Source: Lachnospiraceae bacterium (GTDB taxonomy: Bacteria; Bacillota; Clostridia; Lachnospirales; Lachnospiraceae). From it: DNA of 64,000 nucleotides. Positions 1-8,332 of the stretch are shown here, in pieces. Location: positions 184,786 through 248,785 of the forward strand of contig CAJTCV010000004.1 in NCBI GenBank assembly GCA_910574805.1. Reading direction: 5' to 3'. The position numbers and the translations under genes are program-made. The notes below the pieces were generated by a model. That model was not told the DNA's origin, made no database searches, and worked only from the letters and a program-made list of their open reading frames with translations. Numbering within the stretch: position 1 is the stretch's first letter; the number at the start of each line of letters is the position of its first letter.

Positions 1-27
1 TTCCTTGCCTACTTCAAATTGTTTCAT
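1..27 (-). CDS. start of a small mobile-element protein (partial)
   Basis: Only the first nine codons lie in the window, reading MKQFEVGKE on the minus strand. An AGAGAGG ribosome binding site stands 8 bases upstream. The N-terminus resembles small hypothetical proteins common on clostridial plasmids and conjugative elements; that is from memory, not a search. It is divergent from the genes at 196-1453 and shares the palindrome-rich intergenic region with them. Confidence 0.5.
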
Positions 28-62
28 TGTGTTTTCCTCTCTTTCATTTGATAAGTCTATTA

Positions 63-157
63 TATACTTGCGCAAGTATATTTTCAATAGGCAGGATATA
101 CAAAGTTACGCAAGTATATTTGTATAATTTGTATACTTGCGTAATACTTGCGCAAGT
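63..157. promoter_or_regulatory. cluster of ACTTGCG palindromes (operator or iteron array)
   Basis: There are three related sites. Bases 63-80 are a perfect 18-bp palindrome, TATACTTGCGCAAGTATA. Bases 106-118 (TTACGCAAGTATA) and 132-144 (TATACTTGCGTAA) form a 13-bp inverted repeat with a 13-base spacer. Bases 146-157 are a 12-bp palindrome, ACTTGCGCAAGT. They fill the space between two divergent genes, one of which encodes a small basic protein of ribbon-helix-helix appearance. Autoregulation is likely; replication iterons are the alternative. Confidence 0.7.
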
Positions 158-195
158 GATATAATGATACATACCCGAAGAAAGGAGGGCGACAG

Positions 196-450
196 ATGGA
201 GGAAAAGAAGGAAGAGGGGAAGAAGCCGGACACAAAGAACACAGGGCAGCAGAAAGCGTCCACAAAAGCAAAAAACACGTTCAACGGAAAGAATTATGAA
301 CGCCTGTACCCGTTTGTAAAAATGGGGGAAAAAGCGAAGATTGAAAGGGCGGCTTCTGCTGCCGGGCAATCTCTGAATGATTATATTGTAACTGCCGTAT
401 ATCAGCGCATGGAAAGAGAGGGGCAGGCAGGTGGAGAAGGACAAGGATAA
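196..450 (+). CDS. small basic Arc/ribbon-helix-helix-like protein
   Basis: An 84-residue protein with a Lys-rich disordered first third, then a segment (about residues 33-78) with the strand-helix-helix look of Arc/MetJ-type DNA-binding proteins, including an AAGQSLNDYIVTAV helix like those in accessory proteins of conjugative elements. A strong AAGGAGG lies before the ATG. The gene sits directly downstream of the palindrome cluster, so it may repress its own promoter. The fold is judged by eye only. Confidence 0.6.
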   Translation: MEEKKEEGKKPDTKNTGQQKASTKAKNTFNGKNYERLYPFVKMGEKAKIERAASAAGQSLNDYIVTAVYQRMEREGQAGGEGQG

Positions 451-628
451 AAGACCGGGGAAGTGTGAGAGTTGCGGACTTGTTATGCCGAACGAACAGG
501 GAAAAGGGGCGTGGAAGTATTTCTGTAGTAATGACGGGAAGAGCAGGCGGGGCGGCGATTCTTGCGCCGGGTACTGGGAAGCCGGGGACATGAAGAAGAC
601 CATTGACACAATGACGCAGTTTGTATGA
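431..628 (+). CDS. small four-cysteine (putative zinc) protein
   Basis: A GTG start gives a 65-residue protein overlapping the end of the upstream gene by 20 bases. It has a CxxC pair (residues 12 and 15) and two later cysteines (32 and 45), compatible with a zinc ribbon or knuckle. It belongs to the tightly overlapping run of small genes at the element end. No function can be named. Confidence 0.5.
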   Translation: MEKDKDKRPGKCESCGLVMPNEQGKGAWKYFCSNDGKSRRGGDSCAGYWEAGDMKKTIDTMTQFV

Positions 629-641
629 AGGAGGGCGGCGC

Positions 642-884
642 ATGGTAACAGTAAACGGAAGACCTGACACAGAAGAAACCGCACACGCAATAGTTATCAG
701 GATTCTAAACGAAAGTATTGTAAAGCATTACGGGACCCGTCCGGGGAATGATGAAGTAAAAGAGTTATCAGCATATGTGAAAAAGGAGCTGGAAGAAATT
801 GTTGAATATGTTGCAGAGAGGGAAAGAAGACGTTGCGGCAGCAGTCGTGAAGGAAGTTGCGGCAATGACGGACAGGACGCTTGA
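642..884 (+). CDS. small hypothetical mobile-element protein
   Basis: I chose the ATG at 642 over an earlier in-frame ATG because GGAGGGCGGCGC precedes it. The product is about 80 residues, mostly helical and charged in its second half, with an EEIVEYVAERERRR stretch. Its end overlaps the next gene in another frame. I do not recognise the family. Confidence 0.45.
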   Translation: MVTVNGRPDTEETAHAIVIRILNESIVKHYGTRPGNDEVKELSAYVKKELEEIVEYVAERERRRCGSSREGSCGNDGQDA

Positions 885-1149
885 AACAAGAAACAGGATA
901 ATTGAAGCGACGTGGCGGGCGATTGTGAAAGATGATAAGCCGCAGCCGGAAGACGGGGAACTGATAATACAAAAGAATATCAGGACGGAAGAAGGGCAGG
1001 AGGAAACACGGTATAGTTTCATCTACAAAGGGGAGTTTGTAGCGGGAATTATAGAAAGACAGAACTATTGCGACTATTCATATTTTCTGACTTCTGATAA
1101 AATCAGCGTGTCAGAGCTTATGCAGGAGGTAGCAGAAGTTGAAATTTGA
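799..1149 (+). CDS. hypothetical mobile-element protein
   Basis: The TTG at 799 has AAGGAG ten bases upstream; an ATG at 808 in the same frame is an alternative. The product is 113-116 residues, with a helical N-terminal half and a Tyr-rich, probably beta-stranded C-terminal half (SFIYKGEFVAGIIERQNY). It overlaps both neighbours, so the run is translationally coupled. The family is not recognised. Confidence 0.45.
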   Translation: MLNMLQRGKEDVAAAVVKEVAAMTDRTLETRNRIIEATWRAIVKDDKPQPEDGELIIQKNIRTEEGQEETRYSFIYKGEFVAGIIERQNYCDYSYFLTSDKISVSELMQEVAEVEI

Positions 1150-1453
1150 AATGATATGCACAGGGGGACCGTTCGGGGATTCCTGCTGCAATTATGATGT
1201 GAGAATAGAAGGAAATTGCACGGTCAGGGAGTTTATAGAAAGTGTCCTGAAAGAAAAACCGGGAGAATGGGGAACTTTTGAGATTGTGAAGGATATGAAA
1301 TATACTTTGCAGAGCATGACGGACGATTGCGAGTATAAGAAAGGGGAAATCACAAGGAATTTCAAAAGGAAAGAAACCGAAGAAAAGGAAATTGAAGAGA
1401 TAAAGGCAAACGGTGGCTGGTCGTTAATGACGTATTACATTAAAACAAAATAA
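1139..1453 (+). CDS. hypothetical mobile-element protein, last gene of the run
   Basis: It uses a TTG start behind a GGAGGT site and overlaps the previous stop by 11 bases. The 104-residue product starts with a Cys/Gly-rich strand region (ICTGGPFGDSCCNYDVRIEG) and ends in a charged helix. A rho-independent terminator follows at once, so this closes the operon that began at 196. No function can be assigned. Confidence 0.5.
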   Translation: MKFEMICTGGPFGDSCCNYDVRIEGNCTVREFIESVLKEKPGEWGTFEIVKDMKYTLQSMTDDCEYKKGEITRNFKRKETEEKEIEEIKANGGWSLMTYYIKTK

Positions 1454-1458
1454 AAGGA

Positions 1459-1493
1459 CCCCGGAGGGCAGCAGGCTTTCCGGGGCTTCTTTT
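1459..1493 (+). terminator. rho-independent terminator of the element operon
   Basis: CCCCGGA at 1459-1465 pairs with TCCGGGG at 1479-1485, followed by CTTCTTTT. It lies 6 bases after the stop of the last small gene and just before the junction with chromosomal DNA. Confidence 0.8.
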
Positions 1494-1512
1494 GTGTTGT
1501 ACTAATTGAACA
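1490..1512. other. probable junction between the left element and the chromosome
   Basis: The coding sequence of an ABC ATPase begins abruptly at about 1513, in the middle of what should read D-E-P-T-G-A-L-D. The bases before it (TTTTGTGTTGTACTAATTG) do not continue the Walker B motif. The same pattern, TTTTGTGTnnTACTAA, occurs at the break in uvrB (58420-58435). That this is an attachment-site core is inference. Confidence 0.45.
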
Positions 1513-1758
1513 GTGCCTACCGGTGCTCTGGACAGCCGCAACGGACAGGAGATCGTCCGGCTCCTAAAAGAGAGCAACCGGAAATACAGACAGACCCTGC
1601 TCCTGGTGACCCATGACGAAAATATCGCGCTGCAGGCGGAACGCATCATCACGATTGCGGACGGGAAAATCGTACGGGACAGCCGGATTCGGCAGGAGCC
1701 GGGACGGACTGCGGGCGGAAGAGGAGTGAAGCAGGGAAAGAAGGTGGAGCGTTCATGA
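1513..1758 (+). pseudogene. C-terminal fragment of an ABC transporter ATPase (MacB/BceA type)
   Basis: The reading frame starts at the D-loop (PTGALDSRNG) and continues through the H-loop (LLLVTHDENIALQAERII) to a Lys/Arg-rich tail. Walker A, the Q-loop, the LSGGQ signature and Walker B are missing, leaving about 80 of some 230-250 residues. The gene overlaps the FtsX-like permease that follows, as an intact exporter operon would. The permease has therefore lost its ATPase in cis. The 5' part was probably removed or separated when the element at the left arrived. Confidence 0.85.
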
Positions 1759-4307
1759 CCGTCAATATCTTTCATAAGGTTGCCGTCCAGAGCCTGAAGA
1801 ACAACCAGGCACGGACGCTGGTGACGATCCTCGGAGTGGCGTTATCCGCCGCGCTCTTTACCGGAATCGCCACCTTCGGCACTTCGCTGATTGACTATCT
1901 GGTCCGGGGAGAGATTGCAAAAGGCGGGGACTGGCATGTGGTGTGCTCGGATGCGGACGCTTCCCTTCTTAAGGAACTGAAAGAGGATCCCCGGACAGAG
2001 TACGTGACAACTTATCAGAATATCGGCTATGCCCTGCTGGAAGGAGCTGGAGAGATGAGCGCCGCAAAACCGTATCTGTTCCTCGCGGAAGTGGGAGAGG
2101 AGGCATGGGAAGACCTGCCCATCCATCTGACCATCGGCCGGATGCCGGAGAACAGTCAGGAGATTCTGATCCCCGATCATATTGCCATCAAAGCTGGCGT
2201 CCGGATTTCCACAGGCGATACGCTGACGCTGGCGGTGGGGGACCGGGAAGCGGAAGGTCGGAAGCTGACCCAGTGCGACCCGTATCGGGAAGGGGAACAT
2301 TTGACAGGAACCAGGGAACAGACGTTTACCGTGACCGGCATCTATGAGCGGCCCGGATTCGAGCTGCACGAATTTCCCGGATATACGGTCATCACCGGCC
2401 CGGACCCGGGGGGACTGGCCGGAAGCTGCAGCGCGTATATAAAGCTTTGGGATCCCTGGAAGGCACAGAATTTTGCAGAGAGTAAAAAGGACAGGAGCAG
2501 TTTTGCCATCAATGAAAATCTGCTTCGTTTTATGGGGATCTCCGATAACCGGCTGTTCAACGCTTTCTTGTATACCGTGGGCGGCATGCTGGTGTTGATT
2601 ATCATGACGGCGTCGGTATTTTTAATCTACAATTCCTTTCAGATCTCTCTGAACGAGCGGATCCATCAGTTCGGCATTCTTATGTCGGTGGGGGCCACGG
2701 CGAGACAGCTGAAGGGGCTGGTATTTTTTGAGGGTCTGTGTATCGGCTGTATGGGGATTCCACCCGGAATCGCTGCCGGGATCGGCTGCATCCGTCTGCT
2801 CCTGCCTGTAGTGTCCGGTCGGTTCGGAGGAATGACCGGCAGCGGCGTGTCCATGGAATTGTCGGTGTCGGTGTCTGCACTGGGGGCAGCGGCTGTGATC
2901 AGCATGATCACGATCCTGATCTCTGCCTGGATCCCGGCGAAAAAGGCGGTGTCCATCCCGGTGCTGGAATGCATCCGTCAAACCGGCGAGATCCGCATGG
3001 AAGGAAAAGATGTCCGGACGCCGAAGCTTTTGTGGAAGATTTACGGACTGGAAGGTGTGCTGGCATGGAAGAATTTTAAGAGAAATAAAAGACGCTACCG
3101 GGGTGTGATCATCTCTCTGACCTTCAGCGTGGTGCTGACCGTGACCGGCAGTGCATTCAATACGACTCTGAAACAGATGACCAGAGGCCATATGACAGAA
3201 GTGGCGGACGGCGACATTTCTCTGATCATAAAAGATCTTCCGGAGGAGGAATTTCTCCGGCTCCATGACAGGCTGCAGGAGACAGAAGGGGTTAAAAGAA
3301 GTACCTGGCAGATCAATCCGGTCTATACTGCCGTGACAGACGGTCTTCCGGACGATTTTTTAAGGCAGTACCGGGAGGGGATGGGAGAGGACAGTGCCGG
3401 GAGCAGGCAGCAGATTCCCGTATATACCCAGTTTATTGAAGAGGATCTCTATGATGAGTTTCTCCATGAGCTGGGGCTGCCAGTGAAAGAATACAGCGGA
3501 CCGGACGGAAAGGTTCTCATGTGTGCGGCGGATGTGCAGGAGCATGTGACGTATTTAACCGGAAGCACCGTGGATTTTACGTTTCTGTCCGCGGACGGCG
3601 GACAGGAAAAGAAGGTCTGTGCTGTCTTTGCAGACCACTATCCGCTGGATACGACTTTTGAAAGGGTGCCGGACTGGATGTTTGTAATGACAGTGCCCAT
3701 GGAGAGGAAAGCACAGTTTGATGGAGTGGAACCATCGCTTCAGGGCAGGGTGCAGCGGGGGATTCTCTTCTGGACCGATACGCCGTCCCAGACTCTGGCA
3801 GAACTCCAGAATGCGATTCTGGAGGAGGGCGTTACAATGGATTATATGATTTATAATCTGTCTGTCGCCTTTGATCTTTTCCGCAATATGAGTTTTGTGC
3901 TCCATGTATTTACGTATCTGTTTGTGTTCCTGATCTCGCTTATTGCCGTGGCCAACGTGTTCAACACGATTTCCACGAACATCCGCCTGAGACGGCGGGA
4001 GCTGGCCATGCTCCGTTCAGTGGGCATGTCGGACCGGAGCTTTAACCGGATGATGCGGTTTGAATGTGCGTTTTATGGAATGCGCACGCTGCAGTATGGA
4101 GTCCCTCTGTCCATACTTCTGTCCTGGCTGATCTACAGGGTGTTGATGTCCGTGGAAGAGATGGACATGGCCTTTTCCTTCCCCTGGGGCGCCCTGGCGG
4201 TCAGTATGCTGGGCGTGTTCGCGGTCGTCTTTGTCACCATGATCTATGCCACCGGCAGGATCCGAAGAGAACATATCATCGACGGACTCCGGGATGAGCT
4301 GGCGTGA
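1755..4307 (+). CDS. FtsX-family ABC transporter permease
   Basis: An 850-residue membrane protein of the type that works with MacB/BceA-like ATPases in peptide-antibiotic resistance or export. It has an N-terminal membrane segment (about 20-45), a large extracytoplasmic domain, and a three-helix FtsX core near residues 275-400. A second copy of the same layout ends in three more helices at about 715-840 with the conserved RRRELAMLRSVGM motif. The ATG overlaps the end of the broken ATPase by 4 bases. It looks intact, but its partner is truncated, so it may be an orphan or borrow another ATPase. Confidence 0.85.
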   Translation: MTVNIFHKVAVQSLKNNQARTLVTILGVALSAALFTGIATFGTSLIDYLVRGEIAKGGDWHVVCSDADASLLKELKEDPRTEYVTTYQNIGYALLEGAGEMSAAKPYLFLAEVGEEAWEDLPIHLTIGRMPENSQEILIPDHIAIKAGVRISTGDTLTLAVGDREAEGRKLTQCDPYREGEHLTGTREQTFTVTGIYERPGFELHEFPGYTVITGPDPGGLAGSCSAYIKLWDPWKAQNFAESKKDRSSFAINENLLRFMGISDNRLFNAFLYTVGGMLVLIIMTASVFLIYNSFQISLNERIHQFGILMSVGATARQLKGLVFFEGLCIGCMGIPPGIAAGIGCIRLLLPVVSGRFGGMTGSGVSMELSVSVSALGAAAVISMITILISAWIPAKKAVSIPVLECIRQTGEIRMEGKDVRTPKLLWKIYGLEGVLAWKNFKRNKRRYRGVIISLTFSVVLTVTGSAFNTTLKQMTRGHMTEVADGDISLIIKDLPEEEFLRLHDRLQETEGVKRSTWQINPVYTAVTDGLPDDFLRQYREGMGEDSAGSRQQIPVYTQFIEEDLYDEFLHELGLPVKEYSGPDGKVLMCAADVQEHVTYLTGSTVDFTFLSADGGQEKKVCAVFADHYPLDTTFERVPDWMFVMTVPMERKAQFDGVEPSLQGRVQRGILFWTDTPSQTLAELQNAILEEGVTMDYMIYNLSVAFDLFRNMSFVLHVFTYLFVFLISLIAVANVFNTISTNIRLRRRELAMLRSVGMSDRSFNRMMRFECAFYGMRTLQYGVPLSILLSWLIYRVLMSVEEMDMAFSFPWGALAVSMLGVFAVVFVTMIYATGRIRREHIIDGLRDELA

Positions 4308-4326
4308 GGTCTGAAAAAAGAAAAGG

Positions 4327-4367
4327 ACTGCCAGGAAACAGGATGTTCCTGGCAGTTTGGGTTTTTT
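4327..4367 (+). terminator. rho-independent terminator after the permease
   Basis: ACTGCCAGGAA (4327-4337) pairs perfectly with TTCCTGGCAGT (4346-4356), followed by TTGGGTTTTTT. It ends transcription of the permease gene. Confidence 0.88.
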
Positions 4368-4556
4368 GATTGTCTTCAATGCCGATGGGCAGTTTTACAG
4401 GAGTTTTCAAGTGCGGCCCCCCTTTTTTCTTCATTATACAGGAGCAAAATTTTTTTCAGGCCTTTTCCAGGATGATGAAATTCTTTTGACAATGAACAGT
4501 TATGTAAATGGCCGGAAGGTGGAGGGGTTCTTCCGCTTTCCGGCGGAAAAGGGGAT

Positions 4557-4584
4557 TTGACGAATGAGAGTATTTATGTATAAT
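4557..4584 (+). promoter_or_regulatory. sigma-A-type promoter for the DUF1349 gene
   Basis: TTGACG (4557) and TATAAT (4579) are 16 bases apart, and the coding start is at 4641. The remaining bases between the upstream terminator and this promoter (about 4370-4555) hold no convincing gene. An earlier TTGACA at 4486 has no matching -10 box. Confidence 0.65.
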
Positions 4585-4640
4585 AAATAATCAGAAAGGA
4601 AAGCTGCAGGACAGCAGAGGAGGAAAGGAGAAAAGGACAT

Positions 4641-5240
4641 ATGGATCTGACAAAATTCAGCTGGACAAGGGAGCCGGAGAGCTGCACGATCAACGGAGAT
4701 ATCATTGAGGTGGTCACGAAGCCTCATACGGATCTGTGGCAGAGAACGTATTATCATTTCCGCAATGACAATGCGCCGGTGTTTCAGATGGAGACCGACG
4801 AACAGTATTTCAGTTTTGTGGTAAAGACAGAGTTTGAAGAGAGTCATCACAGGTATGACCAGTGCGGAATCGTCATGTATCTGGACAGTGAAAACTGGCT
4901 GAAGGGGACAGTGGAATATGAAAATGAAAAGTATCAGAATCTGGGGAGCGTGGTGACAAACCAGGGATATTCGGACTGGGCGACGACGGCGATCGACCCG
5001 TCGATAAAATCCATGTGGTACCGGTTCAGCCGGAGGGAAGACGATTACAGCATTGAATGGTCAGAGGACGGGATCACATTCACCCAGATGCGTGTCTGTC
5101 ACATGCACAGGGGAAAAGGGAGGATCCGCTTCGGCATCTATGCCTGCTCCCCGGAGGAGTCCTCTTTTAAGGCCGTATTCTCCCATATGCAGATGATGGA
5201 ATGCCAGTGGAAAGCACACGACGGGCAGCAGCCGGACTGA
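4641..5240 (+). CDS. DUF1349 (YesU-like) beta-sandwich protein
   Basis: A 199-residue soluble protein with the features of DUF1349: an early FSWTREPESCTI strand, the YDQCGIVMYLDSENWLKGTVEYEN region and a late IRFGIYACSPEES strand. These proteins have a concanavalin-like fold and are often thought to bind carbohydrate; the role is not established. AGGAGGAAAGGAG precedes the ATG. There is no signal peptide, so it is cytoplasmic. It lies just upstream of a two-component system but has its own promoter. Confidence 0.8.
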   Translation: MDLTKFSWTREPESCTINGDIIEVVTKPHTDLWQRTYYHFRNDNAPVFQMETDEQYFSFVVKTEFEESHHRYDQCGIVMYLDSENWLKGTVEYENEKYQNLGSVVTNQGYSDWATTAIDPSIKSMWYRFSRREDDYSIEWSEDGITFTQMRVCHMHRGKGRIRFGIYACSPEESSFKAVFSHMQMMECQWKAHDGQQPD

Positions 5241-5316
5241 GGCCGGTAACAGACAGGTGAACGGAGAGCAGATCCGTAAACGATCTGAAACCAGTACAGA
5301 GGGGAGCGATGGCGGC

Positions 5317-6036
5317 ATGCTGCAGATAGCGGTCTGCGATGACGACCCGGAGGCAGTCCGGGTGCACAAAGAAGTGACAGAAGACTGCCTCCGTCAAAAT
5401 AAATGTGCAGGCAGAATCAGTTTGTATACGTCCAGCGGCAATCTGCTCTGCGATATTATCGACGATCATTTTTTCTATGATCTGATCCTTCTGGATATCG
5501 AGATGCCGGGTAATACGGGTATGGAAATCGCGGAAAAGATCCGGCCGTATCTGCCGGAGGTGAAGATCATCTTTATTACATCTCATATTGAATATGCCAT
5601 TGATGCATTTGAGCTGTCCATTTTCCGGTATGTGCCCAAGGACGACAGGGAGGGACGGCTGGCAGCAGCTGTCAGGGATGCGGTGAAGCTGATCGGACTG
5701 GAAGCGGGAAGCGTCTACACGATTCAGACCAGCAGCCGTCTGGAACGGATTCCCTGCAGGGAAATCTATTATATTGAACGGGACGGGAAAAATGCCGGTA
5801 TTATCTCGTCGGGCGGAGTGTCCAGGGTGCGCAAAAGTCTGCAGCAGGTCTATGAAGAGCTGGATGCGGAGGAATTTCTCTACATTGACCGGGGCTGCAT
5901 CGTCAATCTGATCCATGTGATGAAGGTGAAAGACAGTATGGCGGTGCTGAAAAACGGCGTGTCGCTGCCCATCAGCCGCTCGCATCTGCAGGAAGTGAAG
6001 AAACGGATCAACGACTACTGGGGGGCGCATATATGA
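5317..6036 (+). CDS. LytTR-family response regulator
   Basis: A 239-residue protein with an N-terminal receiver domain: acidic pocket CDDDPEA, phosphoacceptor Asp in LILLDIEMPG, and Lys in RYVPKDD. The LytTR DNA-binding domain runs from about residue 140 to the end (SRLERIPCREIYYIERDGKN and IDRGCIVNLIHV). The ATG at 5317 is preceded by GGGGAGCG. The kinase gene overlaps its stop (ATGA). It probably controls the adjacent ABC exporter operon. Confidence 0.9.
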   Translation: MLQIAVCDDDPEAVRVHKEVTEDCLRQNKCAGRISLYTSSGNLLCDIIDDHFFYDLILLDIEMPGNTGMEIAEKIRPYLPEVKIIFITSHIEYAIDAFELSIFRYVPKDDREGRLAAAVRDAVKLIGLEAGSVYTIQTSSRLERIPCREIYYIERDGKNAGIISSGGVSRVRKSLQQVYEELDAEEFLYIDRGCIVNLIHVMKVKDSMAVLKNGVSLPISRSHLQEVKKRINDYWGAHI

Positions 6037-7340
6037 CAGAATGGATGTTTCTGCTCCTGGATGCTGCAGCCGGAGGTGTAAGGATCATGGTCTGCCTGCT
6101 GCTTGTTTTCCGTCTGCTGCAGACAAAAAAGCCGGAGCGAAAATGCCTGGGCGCGGCGCTGGCCGGCGCTGCAGCCACAGCTCTGGCAGCATGTGTCCTG
6201 GAGCTTCCGGATCTTTTTCGCGGGGCGCTGGAGGTGGGGTGGATCGCTGTATGCGCTGCGCACTTTCAGGAGGCAGACGTAAGAATGAGTCTGTTTCTGG
6301 GAATCTACTGTGAGATTACGGCATATCTCTGGCAGTTTCTTCTCGGGGCGGGGCTTGGGGTGCTGTTCTCGTCAGGAGATTTCCTGAACCGGGCCACCGG
6401 GAGCGGGCAGGCGGCGTCCTGGCTCCTTCACGGAGGGCTGATCCTGTTGGCGCTGTATGTTGTGAGACATCCGTCCGTGATGGGGAAGGAGGCATTCCGC
6501 CCTGCGTCTGCATTCGCGGTGGCGGGGCTTCTGGCTGTGATCACACTGTCGGAGCAGAGGATTCCATGGATCGGAGAAGACCGGCTGGATACATGGACGA
6601 TCCTGTCTGCAGTGGTGCTGATGTATGTTCAGGTATTTCATATAAACTGGCAGTATCGGCTGGAAAAGGAACTGGCGGCGCTGAAATCCCGTCAGGCAGA
6701 GCTTCTGGAACGGGATTATCGGACGCTGAACAGAGCTTATGCGGTCAATGCCAGGCTGTTTCATGATTTTCATAATCATCTGGGCGTACTGCGGCAGTTT
6801 TTGTCCCATGAGAGGTATGGGGAAGCCCTGCAGTATCTGGATGAGCTGCATGCACCGGTGCGGGAGATGAGGGACGCGGTGTGGACCGGGGACGAGACGG
6901 TGGATTATCTCATCAATGAGAAGACGGCCCGGGCGAAAGCCGGGGGGATCGATCTTAAGGTTCAGGTGGAATTTCCCCGCCGTACGAACCTGGGGAGCGC
7001 GGATCTGTGCGCGATTCTGGGAAATCTGCTGGATAATGCACTGGAAGCGGCAGGACAGGTATCAGAACCGGAGAGCCGGTTCATTCGGCTGACCATCCGC
7101 CGCATCCATCAGATGCTGGTCATCAAGCTGGAGAACAGCTTTGCGGGCCGGCCGGTGATGGAAGACGGAATGCCGAAAACGACAAAAGAGAACAACGGGC
7201 TCCACGGCTGGGGCCTGAAAAGCGTACAGACCGCTGCGGAAAAATACGATGGTATGGTGCAGACTTCTTATACGGATGGTCTGTTCCGGACGGTCGTTAC
7301 GCTGTCTTATGAGGGAATATCGGCGGAAGGACAGGTATGA
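6033..7340 (+). CDS. GHKL-type sensor histidine kinase
   Basis: A 435-residue protein. The first 200 residues contain about six membrane helices. A linker coiled coil follows, then a DHp-type box RLFHDFHNHLGVLRQF near residue 245 and a C-terminal ATPase with N box GNLLDNALEA and G box GWGLKSV. This is the AgrC/NatK-like architecture paired with LytTR regulators. It is translationally coupled to the regulator gene. The ligand is unknown, although the small membrane protein and exporter downstream suggest a peptide or a cell-envelope cue. Confidence 0.9.
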   Translation: MTEWMFLLLDAAAGGVRIMVCLLLVFRLLQTKKPERKCLGAALAGAAATALAACVLELPDLFRGALEVGWIAVCAAHFQEADVRMSLFLGIYCEITAYLWQFLLGAGLGVLFSSGDFLNRATGSGQAASWLLHGGLILLALYVVRHPSVMGKEAFRPASAFAVAGLLAVITLSEQRIPWIGEDRLDTWTILSAVVLMYVQVFHINWQYRLEKELAALKSRQAELLERDYRTLNRAYAVNARLFHDFHNHLGVLRQFLSHERYGEALQYLDELHAPVREMRDAVWTGDETVDYLINEKTARAKAGGIDLKVQVEFPRRTNLGSADLCAILGNLLDNALEAAGQVSEPESRFIRLTIRRIHQMLVIKLENSFAGRPVMEDGMPKTTKENNGLHGWGLKSVQTAAEKYDGMVQTSYTDGLFRTVVTLSYEGISAEGQV

Positions 7341-7455
7341 CATTCATTCACGGCCAAAAACCCGCAGATCGCGGACATTTCGGCACAGACTCCTTTTTTC
7401 AGATAGAATAGAGACACAACAGAAAACAAGTGTTTTAGTAAAAGGAGGAAATGTC

Positions 7456-7632
7456 ATGCGTCATGTATATATTCGCGGGATTCTGGGGATGGTCTGGATG
7501 GGTTCGGCAGCCGTGTGCGGTGCGGCCGGTAATTTCAGAATGGCAGTATTCTATGGTCTGCTGTGCGGCCTTTGTCTGCGGTCTGCCTGGGCAGGATACA
7601 GGAAGGAAAGAACGCAGAAGGGAGGCCGGTAG
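7456..7632 (+). CDS. small two-helix membrane protein
   Basis: A perfect AAAGGAGGAAA site stands 6 bases before this ATG, giving 58 residues with two hydrophobic helices (about 8-25 and 30-46) and a basic tail RKERTQKGGR. The stop is directly before the ATG of the ABC ATPase, so it belongs to that operon. It could be a transporter accessory subunit or the gene's cue peptide; no family is recognised. Confidence 0.7.
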   Translation: MRHVYIRGILGMVWMGSAAVCGAAGNFRMAVFYGLLCGLCLRSAWAGYRKERTQKGGR

Positions 7633-7633
7633 G

Positions 7634-8332
7634 ATGGAAGAGGCGCTTCTGGAAATCCATCGCCTGGATGCCTGGTACAACAGAGGGCAGATGGTGCTGT
7701 CCGGCCTTTCGCTGAAGCTTAAAGAGCATGAGGCAGTAGGGCTGATCGGGCTTAACGGTGCCGGGAAGACGACATTTATAAAGGCGCTGTCCGGCCTGCA
7801 TTCCGCCTGTCATGCAGACAGGGTTCTGTTTCGGGGGAGACCGGTCAGATTTCGGGACCGGGGGTTCAGGACCGCCCGCTATACGGTATTCGCCGAGGAC
7901 CGTTCGTTTGGATATTTTACCTTTCGGGAGTATGCGGCATATGTCTTCGCCGCCTATGGCCAAAAAGAGCCGGATATGTCCAGACTGGTAGAGGGTTTCC
8001 ATTTTGAGCCGTATGTGGATGTTCTTTTGAAGGATCTTTCTACCGGCAACTGTAAAAAAGTATTTTTGATTACGGCGTTTGCGCTGAAGGCGGAGCTGCT
8101 CTTTCTGGACGAACCGGTCAATGGACTGGACTTTCAGAGTACGGAATATCTGTATGAGCTGATTGCGGGCTATAAGCAATACGGGACTGTTCTGTTTTCT
8201 TCTCATATTCTGGAAAGCATTACTCTGACCTCGGACCGGGTGTGTGTCCTGGAAGAGGGGCGGATCCGGCAGACTTTTGAGCGCGGGCAGATGGACGCCG
8301 CGAAGATCCGGGAGGCGCTGCATGATGTATAA
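7634..8332 (+). CDS. ABC transporter ATP-binding protein with altered signature motif
   Basis: A 232-residue ATPase with Walker A GLNGAGKTTF (about residues 38-47), Walker B and D-loop LLFLDEPVNGLD, and H-loop LFSSHILES. The signature that should read LSGGQ is LSTGNCKK, so the first Gly is replaced by Thr and the Gln by Asn. A permease gene overlaps its 3' end. It is probably the motor of an ABC-2 style exporter regulated by the upstream two-component system. Confidence 0.87.
   Translation: MEEALLEIHRLDAWYNRGQMVLSGLSLKLKEHEAVGLIGLNGAGKTTFIKALSGLHSACHADRVLFRGRPVRFRDRGFRTARYTVFAEDRSFGYFTFREYAAYVFAAYGQKEPDMSRLVEGFHFEPYVDVLLKDLSTGNCKKVFLITAFALKAELLFLDEPVNGLDFQSTEYLYELIAGYKQYGTVLFSSHILESITLTSDRVCVLEEGRIRQTFERGQMDAAKIREALHDV

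Noticed and set aside
4486..4515. Promoter with TTGACA at 4486
   Set aside because: No -10 box lies at 16-18 bases; the TTGACG/TATAAT pair at 4557 is better.
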